Positions 53,235 to 64,000 of a DNA stretch of 64,000 bases are shown piece by piece. Source of the DNA: Pachyseris speciosa (lineage: Eukaryota > Cnidaria > Anthozoa > Scleractinia > Pachyseridae); the NCBI GenBank assembly GCA_016490735.1, contig JAEMWC010000252.1:111001-175000 (forward strand). Direction: 5' to 3'. A model generated the notes under the pieces. That model had not been told where the DNA came from, made no database searches, and worked only from the letters and a program-made list of their open reading frames with translations. The translations under genes and the position numbers were made by a program. Every line of letters starts with the position of its first letter. The first letter of the stretch is position 1.

Positions 53235-54320
53235 TTTTTAAGTTTTATCTTTAGGAGGCTGTAGCGTGACAGCTGAAAGCTCGATCGATAGTTATAAACT
53301 CTTTAGCAAGAGCAAGCTTTAAAATAATTTTTAGTTTGTTTTATCCTGGATACGTTTCGTCGATTTTTCCTCGTAAATTATCATAAGCCAAGGAAGAAGT
53401 TAGCCAAGCAGACAAAATCCTATTGCTTGCAACGGGAAACGTCGGCATGTGACATGCCTCAGTTTAGAGACTTAAGGTGAACCGTTTTATCTGTATTGTC
53501 AGTACAGCTAATTTAAGACAGGGTTTTCAACTAGAAATAGCGAACTTAAGGTTTAAGAGAACATGTTTTATGAATCCGCATACGTCCGTCGATGTACAGA
53601 CCACCCTTATATAACTAATCATTTGTTGATCCTGTCTACCATCTGTTACTTCTTAAAATAGCATAGAGCGGATCAATCGAGAAATTTGTATGTTGAAAGG
53701 ATTCTGCAAGTTTAAAATAGGTTATCTTTTCTCTCTATAAACAATGCGGTTTTAGGGCACAGGGTCCTATCTTAATGTATTAAACTTCCAAGGAATGATT
53801 TGCAGACCTTTCTCCTTGTACAGCGTGAAAGAGAACATTCCTGTGTCTGCATTTTATTTTTTATTCAATTACAACCTTCAAGATTTTTTTCTATAATCTT
53901 CGCCTGCTTGATAGGTTTTGGCATTTTTTTCTCCCTTGTCGGCCAGTACTTTTTATTTCTCTTACCTTAAGCCCAGTAACTCAATGGGGCTCGGTCAAAA
54001 TATTTTGGGTCATTATTAGGCACATAAAAAATTAACAATAAATATTGGTTCTTGTTATATACCTACACTTTCACTCAACAAAAGGAGTACTGCGATTGGC
54101 TGATTCTTGGTCACGTGCCCCTGACCAAATTCAAATGTATCCCGACCGGGATACAATTCCGCAATTGTTGCCCGCGCGCCCGGATACAACAGCACGTGAT
54201 TAGTGCATGACTAAAAAGTGGCATGATCTTCAGCACGTGCTCACGTCAGCTTGATTGACGAGGCGGACCTGAGAACACTGCCAGTTTTCAGTTTTATAAA
54301 CCAACGATAATACAAACGTT
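53235..54320. other. No gene seen
   Basis: AT-rich intergenic DNA. Near 54090-54260 CACGTG and CACGTCA words cluster directly upstream of a short conserved-looking ORF, as in a promoter. Otherwise nothing is recognised. Confidence 0.45.
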
Positions 54321-54455
54321 ATGGAACCCGAGACTAAAAGAAAACGTTTTTCTCAAGTATCAGTCGAAGAAATTCAGCATCTAATAGGAGGAAAAGATTC
54401 GGAAAATTCAAGAAAGGCATGTTCTACTTTTTCAGGTACTTTTAAACGTTTGTAA
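54321..54455 (+). pseudogene. Possible first exon of a ZMYM/QRICH1/Crypton-like gene
   Basis: ATG at 54321 opens MEPETKRKRFSQVSVEEIQ, then HLIGGKDSENSRKA, resembling the N-terminal RF(S/A)..(S)EEI..L....S.NT.KAT signature of the KIAA1958/QRICH1/ZMYM-like (Crypton-derived) proteins. A TTCAG|GTACTT donor-like site occurs at about 54434, but no second exon follows; the frame runs to a stop at 54455. Probably a truncated mobile copy. Recognition is from memory of the family style, so moderate to low confidence. Confidence 0.4.
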
Positions 54456-54572
54456 ATTATTCAATAAAGACGTGAATAAAGACGTGTTTTTGTAATGCCG
54501 TCTTTGTTTATTTGTCAGTTTATTTTGCTGTGATTGTTGAAGGGAAAGTCTCGGTATATAACAAAGCACTTA

Positions 54573-54705
54573 ATGTATGATCCCTCGGGAAACTAGTTAG
54601 TTTTGTTTTCCCTCGAGTCCTGATGTTTCCCTCGACTTCGTCTCGGGAAACATCAGGACTCTCGGGAAAACAAAACTAACTGTTTCCCTCGGGACCATAC
54701 ATTGA
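54573..54705. repeat. 133-bp palindrome (CCCTCGGGAAAC type)
   Basis: ATGTATGATCCCTCGGGAAA...CCTGATGTTTCCC / GGGAAACATCAGG...TTTCCCTCGGGACCATACAT pairs over about 60 bp per arm with few mismatches around a CGACTTCGTC centre. Confidence 0.75.
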
Positions 54706-54724
54706 GTGTATAATGTACCAGCTT

Positions 54725-54866
54725 GCGTTCATCGAGATATGAAGCACGCTTGAAGTTTGGAGAGCACGAAAGATGCGTAAGAGTCTCTCGAGGCGTAGCC
54801 GAGAGCAACTCTAGCTTCTTGAGTGCTCTCCAAACTTCCCAAGTGCTTCATATCTCGATGAACGCA
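54725..54866. repeat. 142-bp palindrome next to the first
   Basis: GCGTTCATCGAGATATGAAG at 54725 pairs with CTTCATATCTCGATGAACGC ending 54866, and inner GAAGTTTGGAGAGCAC pairs with GTGCTCTCCAAACTTC. Two large palindromes only 20 bp apart suggest related MITE insertions. Confidence 0.75.
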
Positions 54867-56055
54867 CAGCTGACTCATGAACCAATTGTTTTATAGCATT
54901 TTCAACGCGGTAGTTGAAATATTGTGTAAAGAGAAATTCCCTCTGCTACGTCATCAGCGTGCACGGAATATGAAGCACGCTCGCGCAATTGAATTTGACT
55001 ACACGGATTTACCAGCTATGTTATGAAGTGCATTTAAATAATGAGAAACAATGAAATAACAATTTGTCAGGGAAGAGAAGCACCAAAGAGACAAAAATAA
55101 ATGCAAATGTGGCGAGGATGGTGAAGGATGGAGAAGACTGATTGAAACGGATACAAATGACCTTTTTGAAAAATCGAGCTAAACTTTTCAAATTCCAAAG
55201 ACCGTGACGTAGCTCCTTTAAGCTTTTTAACAGTAACTTCTCTTCCTTACTCTTCTTGCTGGTTCGGTCGATATGTTCAAACACCGGATCATAGCATCGA
55301 GACGACCGCCTATGAAGTATAGTTCTGGGATATATGATATCTAACTTACAGTAATGGCTGAGTATTTATCGTGTTTGTCTGAAATTGCCTTACAGCCCTG
55401 TTTCGCTAAGGGCGTATTTTGTACCCCACCCCCACTCCGAGCTTCCCAATAGTTCTTGTTAAAAGTTTAACATGATGTTCGCCTCAGTTTGTTATTCACA
55501 CTCAGGTAGGAAAAATTTGATCCCTCAAATAGCATATGTTTCGAATGTTTTGCGATCACATGATCATGAACTCAAATCATTAAACTGAACGGCAGAGATA
55601 CACCGCCAAAAATGTCTCCGTCTTAAAAAGTTAAACGTTCCAGATTTTGTTAGTTTTATCTCGTCCTCCAAATTAAGAGAGGATGTCGGAGACACAGTTA
55701 GCGAAACTTATCAAACTAATGTTTTCCTTAAATTGAACTACTGGTATATTTATGAATGTATGTGCGTAACTTAAAGCGTTAGGTATTATGTCTGCAAATG
55801 CCTTGTAGCAATCTTTCTTTAATATCTTATTCCGTCCTTCTCGTTTCGAGAGAAAAGTAATCGACATCTTTTGCAAGAATTTTCAAATGATGTCCTCAAT
55901 TTATTGTTCACCCTCTCATGAGACAAATTTGCTCCCGTCAAATTGCATGTTTCAAATTTTTTGCGCTCTAATGATCAGGGACTCGGTCATTACACAAAAC
56001 GCCAGAAATACTCCGCCAAAACTTTGCTCCTCTTAAAAAGTTAAATATTCCATGT

Positions 56056-56270
56056 CTGACTATATATGAATATATGAAAATCATATTTTGAACTGCGGAT
56101 TGATAAATGAATATGTGAGTAATCATCGCAGTTATGAACACTACTAAAGCAGTATTAAAAATAAAGCCTGAAAAATTGTATGGGATTCGAACCCACGACC
56201 ACTGCGATACCGGTGCATTGCACTACCAACTGAGCTAACAAGCCAACTGGGAGCTGGTCATTTAGTTGGT
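56056..56270 (-). mobile_element. tRNA-derived SINE (second family), copy 2
   Basis: Paralogue of 20058-20275. The tRNA-like head (56172-56244) is better preserved: D-arm TTAGCTCAGTTGGTAGTGCA and T-arm GGGTTCGAATCCC. The anticodon loop again lacks T33. Likely a SINE, though a tRNA caller may report it. Confidence 0.6.
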
Positions 56271-56375
56271 TCGTAATAAACCCGTGAGTGATGAACAAAT
56301 GACTATTGATCTTTGTCTCGCAAGCCAAATTAAGAGCGGGTGTCGAGCGTCAATTAGCCAAACTTATCAACCTAA

Positions 56376-56712
56376 TGCACATGCAATCGGTTTCCCCGTG
56401 GGGTCGACCCCCGGGCCAACCAGGGAGATACGTGGGGGGAATACAAAGAGATGGATGAGATTCTTTTCCCTAGTGTAAGGGAAAATACGACATTGTTTTA
56501 CGATAAAAGATTAGGGGTACGGGGGAAATCACGAGTTTGCAAAGGATGTCAGGGGGATTTTCTGCTGAGAGACAACTCACCTAGGGGACTTTGTCATGCA
56601 AGAATCCCCGATTCCCCGGGAAATTCCTCAAGCTTGCTTGACTGATTTTACAATCTCCTTGGTTAACCCGGGGGTCGACCCTACGGCCGGGGAAGGCGAT
56701 GACATAGATGAC
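56376..56712. mobile_element. MITE, copy 2
   Basis: Same element as 20381-20722, with GGTCGACCCCCGGGCCAACC at the left and GGTTAACCCGGGGGTCGACC at the right; the right end is slightly shortened after GGCGATGACAT. Confidence 0.6.
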
Positions 56713-57394
56713 ACAGAGGGCAGAGGATATTTGTGAATGAATGTGCGTAAAATGATGCTGTTGTGTTTTCTATTTGCTTCCTGGTTTTGAACTTGTAACA
56801 GAGCAGGTGCATTCAAGGAAAGGGAAAGAATTGTTTACAGGAGGGCAGAGGATCAGTGAAATAAATCCTACAAATTTGCAAATTTTTGTTGCTTAAAGCT
56901 GTAAAATGGTAACAACGTACGGGAAAGTCGCTCGTGCTGAACCTAACAAAACTGGACAGCAAACGTGACAAATAACAGGGCATCAAGTAAATTGTGAGAT
57001 CATTCGAGAAGAATGAAGGAGTGAGTTAATAAAAGCCAATGCAGTTTACCAGAATATAAAGAGGATTTGTAAGCTAAGACTCACTCAGGGTTATTACGAT
57101 TTGAGAGATTCAACTTTGAAAGCTTAAATTTGGAGCCAAAAGATCCTCCTTTTTTGAAATAGTAAATAGTGTCTGATACCTTTTAGCAGTAGAGATAAAA
57201 CTAAAGGAAGCGCTAACAGACAGAAAGAGTATGGCGTTTATCTAGAAGACATTCTGGTGGTATCTAAATTATCATTAATTTCGCTGAAACTTGGGAGAAA
57301 GACAGAAAATACCACGTATTACAGTGCTACGTTGCAATATTTTAGTCCCTCTTATAAAGGAAGTTCGAGTATAAAATTCTTCAGAGTTGGAGAG

Positions 57395-57693
57395 CAGAGT
57401 TGGGAGCAGAGTTGGCGCAGTGGTGAGAGCGCTCGCCTTCCACCAATGTGTCCCGGGTTCGATTCCCGGACTCGGCGTCATAAGTGGGCTGAGTTTGTTC
57501 GTTCTCTACTCTGCTCCGAGAGGTTTTTCTCCGGGTACTCCGGTTTTCCCCTCTCCCAAAAAACCAACATTTGATTTCATTTGATATATTTAGAGTTGAT
57601 TTGATTTAGTCTCCCCAATTAGTAGAGCATCTGTGCTCGGCTAAATACATTTGAGACTTAAATAAAGTGATTATTATTATTATTATTATTATT
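57395..57693 (+). mobile_element. tRNA-derived SINE with ATT tail, copy 2
   Basis: Same family and orientation as 2788-3094, B-box at 57456-57466, ATT tail to 57693. The paralogous site in copy 1 of the segmental duplication (about 21396, ...CATTCTTCATCCTAACTGG) is empty, so this copy inserted after the duplication split. Confidence 0.88.
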
Positions 57694-57879
57694 CATCCTA
57701 ACTGGAGTTTCACAAACGAACGCAAATTCGACCAAAGGCGGTTTTGAAATCCGTTAAACGTGTTTCACATAGTTTTCATCCAAAATCACAAAGAACTGTT
57801 ATAACCGTTCAACAAAGTGTCTTAAGGCTATCAGTTAGGTCGTGTTACAGGTCATAAAAGGTTTATTTACAATTCTTTT

Positions 57880-58639
57880 CGTCGACAGATTAATGTTCTT
57901 TGCTCATTAATAAGTTAGCATTTTGCCGAGAGAAAATCATTCCTTGAAACGTTTATGCCCTCTTTAGTATTTTCTATTCTTTCTGCATTTCCATCTTTTG
58001 AAAACATTAATTCATGAAGAAACAACCAATTTTTTAATGAAAAGGACGAGGAACAATATCTTACTTACTGATGTGACTATTTACAAGAAGAGTATTATTG
58101 ATCATGTTAAAACCTTTCACAAATATTTACAAGTTATATCTTATATTACAGGGCATATCAGGTATCTCTTCACTGAGTTATTCAAGGTTTAGGTTGGTGC
58201 GTACAAAACTAGTCATCCCTGTAAAAAAATTACAATTTTGTTTTACTTACGTGAATTAACTATTGCAGTATTCTATTCATTTTATTTTATTTTATTAGCT
58301 TTGCCAGAAACCTCGCAGGGACACTACAACAGCTTGCGCCAATTATATTAATGTACGCCCGTACCCCCATAACCACATTCTAGTAGAGATAGACCACCAC
58401 ACCGGGGACTACGTCCCCTACTCTTTTCGAACAGTGCGTGGGTTCTTTAACGTCCCACAGAATCAATTATGAAGAGTTGTGAGACGGGACCTACGGTTTA
58501 TCGTCCTTATCCGAGAAGACTAGAAAGTCTAAAGTTTGTGCGAATACAGAAAACTGAGGAAACAAACATGGTTAGGCTTTGGTAGAAATCATTTTATGCC
58601 TGGGAGGTTTAGAAACCGAGACACCATGTACGGTGAGAA
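57880..58639. other. Receptor 3' flank, no gene
   Basis: Colinear with the DNA downstream of the other receptors (compare 16100-16640). It holds an insertion at about 58275-58530 in place of a short stretch, containing no recognised domain. Confidence 0.5.
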
Positions 58640-59068
58640 GTTTTGAGACCTACTGTTGCTCTGGGCCGCTAGAACACTTCAGGAGTCTCTTAAGAGCTCT
58701 TTGATAATTACTTCTGAAAATAAAACAGATGCATGGATTGATGGCGCAATTAGAGATGGCCATAAACCAGGAAACTTTATAATAGATAAAGCAGCTACAA
58801 GCTGAAGTAATGTCACTGCCAAAGAAATGTAGCAACAGGACAATTCGATAGCAGTGGCTATCTTCAGCACATTTCTGTTTCTTTGGGCTCGTTGTTGCTC
58901 AGCGTTGGCTGATTGTTCGCCTGGAATCTTCTGTGAGTTAAGTTTGATGATTATGATGGAGTAAAATACGGCCAACAAGGGGAGACGGACGTAAAATATT
59001 ACAGCACCGACTGCTAAGAAGTAATTTGATTCAGAGGAGAAGTCTCCGAATACTTCGTTCCACCCCAC
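58640..59068 (-). pseudogene. GPCR fragment (3' half), fourth array member
   Basis: Encodes from ECL2 (WNEVFGDF) through TM5 (LPLLAVFYSIIIIKL), the intracellular KIPGEQSANAEQQRAQRNRN loop, a damaged TM6 (a deletion removes the CWVP region), TM7 (a NPCICFIF-like end in another frame) and the tail KRLLKCSSGPEQQ. On its 5' side it stops abruptly at 59068, joined to the DNA that starts at 22,430 in copy 1. Non-functional. Confidence 0.8.
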
Positions 59069-59367
59069 CCCTCCAACTTTCTGTAATCTGTACTTTTACC
59101 TCAGTTTCCTGTCTTGATACCCTCCTGCCCCACCACCTCTTTGTAATTTCAATTGCTCTGTGGGAGGGGTGGGAGGATGCAAGTCAAGTATACTGTCTGT
59201 CCATGTAAGGTAATGATGACTATGAATATATGAAAATCATACTTGAACTGCGGATCAATGATCAAATGATCATCGCAGGTTTGAACACTACTTAAGCAGT
59301 TGTGGCTTTGTTTTCACTACCGCTGCAGTGGTGTTAAAAACTGCGATGATCACTCGCATATTCATAA

Positions 59368-59472
<105 letters not shown>

Positions 59473-60649
59473 TAGTGAAGTGTACAAAACACGTGTTAAA
59501 TAAAGCTGCCCTGGCTTCTTGCAATTGCAGCTTGTGTTTTACTTCTCAAAGTGCTCATTAAGCCTCCTTCGCTGTAGCTTGTGAAGCAAGTGTTTCTGTT
59601 GGGTTTTCATTAGAAGTCAACTGACGGAAACTCCCCTTAAATCACACAGTAACGTTATTTATCTGGCCTACAGTACATCGAAATTTGGGTTCAGAAGACG
59701 TAAAATTCTTTGATTGCTTCACTCCAACGGACATCAACCGTTGGGAAAATGTACGAGATCAAATAGCATAACGTGACATCACTTGCGCGTCTCACACAGA
59801 TAGAATGGTGGACCTGTGGTCACCACTAAGGCTTAAAAGATTTTGACAAGCATACGTATTTGGACCAGCTCTTCAAGGGGCTTTCGAGAAAAAGAGGGTC
59901 ACCTTCGACTTTTGCGTTGCAATTCATGGCTCACAGGAATTTAACTTCCTGCCATTCTGCACAGGCTCTGATTCAGATTCATACAATTTCCGTTTTGATA
60001 CATACGGTTCGCAGAATTCGGCCTCCACTGTGGCTTTGGAAAGCGAGCTATCATTGAAACTTGAAATGTAAAGGCTGTGGGTATTCGCAATTTTTCTCAG
60101 CGCACAGCAAGGAGAGGTAAACGGAAACAAGCGAAAACAGAACTAGACCAAATTAAAACCAAACCACTAACGAAAAACATCCAGAACAAAAGGAAACGAA
60201 AACACGGCGGTGCACTCAGTTTCAAGCATGCGTCGCCTGTACTTAGAAAGAAACGGCAAAATATTCCAGCCTCCATCTGTCAATGTATTTACAGTTGATT
60301 TCAGATCATAGCATCGAGATATTCTACCGCCCATCAAGTATAGTTTGGGATATGTGATTCCTTATTCCTTGTAATCGGTGAGTATTTGTCGTGTTTCTCT
60401 TAAATATCCTTGCAGCCGTGTTTCGAGAAGAACCCTCCCTCACCCCCTCCAACCCACCCACTCGCTCGCGCTGAACCTAACAAATAAGAGGTAACCTGAT
60501 AAATGGGTCAAACCTGATAACAAGGCATACGGCTTCTCAGACAAATCCGTTAATCTCATGCGATCTTTCCTCGGGTCCAGAAAAAATCGAGTTAAGTTGC
60601 TAAATCTTCAAAGTGTATGGAAAGAACAAACAAGATGACGTCCTGAAGG

Positions 60650-61430
60650 TTCGTCTTTTAGACCTCTGTTGTGTAGCCTGCGTGCAGACGCTTCCTATTT
60701 CCTTTGTGATTTATTTGAGGGTAGGAGGCGGATGTACACAGGCTACTTATGTGGAACATATTCCAAAACGACCTCCCATCATATGCAGAGTCAGAGAACC
60801 TCTTTATGTATGCAGACGACCACCAAATGTACACGATTGGAGACTCCATCGAAGATGCCGCCAAGAGCTTAAGAACGAAACTGAGAAGATCACGCAGTGG
60901 TACAAAAAAAAAAAACTTCTAAAAGGCCAATCCCAGGAAATTTCAGATCATCGTCACCGACCCAAAGTCGTCAAAAAGAAAAAAAAAGAGTTTGCAGATG
61001 AAGTAAAGAGTTTGCAGATGAAGTATCACTTGAAATAGACCTTATTAGCTTGTAGATTTTGTTTTCCCAATGTAGACCATGTGATCTTCCAAAGGGGGTT
61101 TGCCTTTTGTCTTTTCATAAATTATGCGTACACATTCTCGTGAATAAGGCGAAATTTCAAAGAAATAGTTCTCTGGCCGTAACATCACGTGGTCTACATT
61201 GGGAAAACAAAATCTACAAGCTAAACTGAGGTCTATTGATTATTCTGGGAGTAAACATTGATGACAAACTAACATTTAGCGAACATATCAAAAATATTAG
61301 CAAGAGAGCAAGTCAAAAAGTTGGAGTGTTACTGAGGTTGCGAAATCTCATACGTTGCTCTGCTAAACTGCAACTCTATAAATCTGGCATTCTACCTTAA
61401 TTGACGTACTATGACGTTGTATGGCACTTT
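60650..61430 (+). pseudogene. Non-LTR reverse transcriptase remnant, copy 2
   Basis: Paralogue of 23990-24750. Here the catalytic motif reads in frame as FMYADDHQMYTIGDSIEDAA near 60803-60862, followed by frame breaks, a 15-bp duplication GAGTTTGCAGATGAA (about 60987-61023) and the same MITE at 61045-61225. Confidence 0.7.
61045..61225. mobile_element. MITE in the RT remnant, copy 2
   Basis: TAGCTTGTAGATTTTGTTTT at the left and AAAACAAAATCTACAAGCTA at the right are perfect inverted complements. Same element and site as 24355-24538. Confidence 0.75.
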
Positions 61431-62061
61431 TGTAACTACGCCCTTTAAGTATATTCTATTATTCTATTCTTCATGTTCTCGTTCCTACAACTTGTCTTAT
61501 TCGGGGCGCCAGCAACGCAACGTCTCCCTCCTGAAGATTTCGCTCCCTTTTCAGCCATTTTGCTGGGAGCGAAATATCATGTGACATGTGCTTGTGACGT
61601 CACAAGTACAAGTCACTTTATATTTTGGCCGCGCGACAATCGGGACACTTTTGAAGGTGAAGAAGCGGGTATTTCGAAAGAGAAAAAACGGGTTTCAGCT
61701 ATTTCGGACGCTTTTTAACTTTCGATTTGTTTTTTAGGGATATTCATTTTCCAAAAACGGGAAAAAATTCGTGTCGTATGCACTTTTAAGAAACAACCAA
61801 TTTTTTTAAATGGATGGTACGACGAACAATATCTTACTTATGTGACTATTTACAAGGATAGTTTTATGGGACATGTTAAAACCTTTCACAAGTGGTATTC
61901 ATATAAATTACCAGTTACAGCTTATATTAGACGGGATACGAGGTATCTCTTCACTAAGTTATTCACGTTTTCGGTTCGTGCGTACAGTCCGTACGAAATT
62001 AGAACCAGCCATCCCTATACAAAATGTACTGTTTCCTCACACCAGTTCGTTTTACTTATCA

Positions 62062-62365
62062 ACAATTATTCACCGAAGTGGAGGTGAATAGTGGTGGATA
62101 TTTACCGAGCCGCGAAGCGGCGAGGTAAATACCCACCACTTTCACCGACACTGAGGTGAATAATTGTTTTAGTATATACCACACAAGCTGAATAATTAGC
62201 GGACCAAAAACATTACTTTATGTGTGAAAATATACCGACAAGCGGTCGGAAATTGTAAAATCTCGCGCGCCGGCTGCTCGGAGGTGAATAGTACCTGCTA
62301 TTCACCTCCGTGTTAACCAATCACAGCACGCGAAAAGCACTATTCACTTGTGTGGTATATACTAA
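62062..62365. mobile_element. Palindromic MITE, copy 2
   Basis: Essentially identical to 25378-25681, one of the best conserved parts of the segmental duplication. Confidence 0.65.
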
Positions 62366-62505
62366 TGTGAATTATTGCAGTTTACACGAAAGTTTGTGCG
62401 AATACAGAAAATTGAGGAAACAAATATTGTTAGGCTTTTCTGGAAATCATGTCATGTACGGGAGGTTCAGAAGCCAAGACATATCGCAGTGCGAATTTTT
62501 AAGAC

Positions 62506-63320
62506 CTACTGTTGGTCTGCGCCGCTAGAACACTGTAGGAGTTTCTAAGAGCTTTTGAAAATTACCACTGAAAATAAAACAGATGCATGCAGGATTGATG
62601 GCACAATTTGAGAAGGCCATAACTTGGCAATGAGTTCATATAGATAAAGAAGCTACAAGTTGAAGTAATATCACTGCCAAAGCGGTCTAGTATCTAGCCA
62701 ATAGCCCTAGCACCCAGCACAGTACAAACATCAACACGATAGCAATGGCCATCTTCAGCACGTTTCTGTTTCTTTTGGCTGGTTGTTACTCAGAGTTGGC
62801 TGATTGTTCGCCTGGAATCTTCTGGAACTTGAGCTTGACGAGGATATGATGGAGTAAAGTATGCCGGGACAACAAGAAAAGAGGGATGTAAAAACTAGCA
62901 TCGTCACTTGCTAGGACGAAATCTAAAAAAGAGATGGACTCTCCGAAGACTTCATTTCAAAGGATGCAACACTGTTGTCCTTGAATTCAACAAGTTTGAA
63001 GGTGACGAAATGTGGAGAGAAGACTGCCACAGCGACGATCCAGGTGGCCAGAATGAAGTAGGGGCGCAGCTTTGAACTGATGCGTGGGGAGTTGAGAGGA
63101 TAAACTGCGGCTCCTAATTGCCGGATCCACTGTTTCCAGAACCAAACTCTGAGAAGACAGAACACCGGAGACGTCTATTAAGAAGGGAACCAACTTGCAC
63201 AAGGCCAGACCAAGAGGACCACTGATAAACCAGGAGTTCTCAGATTACAACTGACTTAGGTTCCGCGGGAACAAGAATATAGGAAACAGCAAGTCGGACA
63301 TGGCCATGTTGACGACGAAA
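62506..63320 (-). pseudogene. GPCR pseudogene fragment, fifth array member
   Basis: Near-identical to 25822-26640, with the same frame breaks and the same junction to the 690-bp insertion (63336 onward, truncated by the window end). The receptor 5' blocks, if any, lie beyond the window. Because defects are shared, the pseudogene was already dead before duplication. Confidence 0.82.
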
Positions 63321-64000
63321 AAGTTGCTCGGGGAATTGGATATATGCGTATCCCTTCGGAAGAGACGTCGACCAAACAGACCTTTGGAGAAATAGTTTAT
63401 AGAATGAACGGTTAAGTTCTTTATGTTTTATTTTGTCAAACTACAAAGGAAAGTAAAGGATATACGTTACAATATTTTACGGATACAACTAACTACCAGA
63501 ATAGCAAAGAGTACCAGAAAATCACTAAAGCTACTTAAAATTCTGGTTGCCTTCTGTTCTAACTTTATGAGGCGAGGCGCGTTTCAATTTATACTTTTAC
63601 GACAATATGTGCGATATGCAGGCGTGTTTAAATCACGAAATGGCGAAATGACAAAATGACGAAATAACAAAATGAAGAAATGGGGAAATGACAAAATGAG
63701 GATGCTCTAGGAGTGTTGACGTGTGAACGCTGTTCTTTGACGTACTACCGTGGAATACTCTGGATCTCTGAATTTACAGTGCGAACCCGACCGAAAGCCG
63801 TGAATACTTTGATGCTAATCTTTTGCGTACTTCACGCGCGGTTCCATATCTCATCTAATTGGTGGTCGTACAACTGGGAATGTCAAAATCAAATCAAGGC
63901 CGTATATGCTGAGAAACTCCCCGCAAAGTCGTACTCACGTATGTATTTAACACATATCTATTTATCCTCTCACAAAGTCTCAATTTTTGCGTCAAAAATA

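Overview
The window looks like nuclear DNA of a marine invertebrate, most likely a cnidarian such as a stony coral. It is AT-rich and gene-poor, carries intronless rhodopsin-type receptor genes in tandem, and is full of tRNA-derived SINEs with ATT-repeat tails, short palindromic elements, CR1-like and Penelope-like retroelements, and a Polinton/adintovirus-type endogenous DNA virus. No bacterial operons, rRNA or CRISPR are visible. The species is an inference; the sequence does not name it.

1-8.4 kb: no convincing host gene. It holds a head-to-head tRNA-SINE palindrome (1-487), a tRNA-SINE (2788-3094), a large inverted repeat (4009-5332) and a perfect 165-bp tandem duplication (5813-6142).

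8.4-34.0 kb and 55.3-64.0 kb: a tandem array of class A (peptide-type) GPCR genes, all on the minus strand, spaced by a recurring flanking unit of about 4-5 kb. Two copies are open (11721-12725 and 16645-17613). The others are remnants: flank-only scars at 8.4 and 21.7 kb, a copy split by two insertions (25822-31863), a 3' half (58640-59068), and a near-identical partner of the split copy (62506-63320). A block of at least 8 kb (about 19.24-27.35 kb) is repeated in the same orientation at about 55.27-64.0 kb. A hAT-like element with an exact 8-bp target duplication (27458-31813) sits in the first exon of the split copy and itself contains a CR1-like reverse transcriptase and a Penelope-like GIY-YIG remnant.

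34.0-51.9 kb: an endogenous Polinton/adintovirus. It interrupts one of the array flanks exactly at 34006/34007, where a 63-bp palindrome begins. Minus-strand genes: protein-primed family B DNA polymerase, AT-hook/zinc-finger protein, BRO-N plus VRR-NUC-like protein, retroviral-type integrase with chromodomain, PLA2-like capsid protein, a very short zinc-ribbon protein, adenain-like protease, hydrophobic core protein, major capsid protein, small AT-hook core protein, penton-like protein and a coiled-coil virion protein. A 30-bp divergent promoter separates these from plus-strand genes: packaging ATPase, acidic small protein and a collagen-like fibre. A TCTAAY motif recurs just upstream of eight virion-gene start codons. 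The copy is decayed: frame breaks in polymerase and integrase, a stop codon in the fibre, an Arg at the Walker A lysine of the ATPase, and a 1.7-kb transposon inside the fibre. No right terminus was found.

52-55.3 kb: LINE 3' end, a MITE, two palindromes and a possible first exon of a ZMYM/QRICH1/Crypton-like gene.
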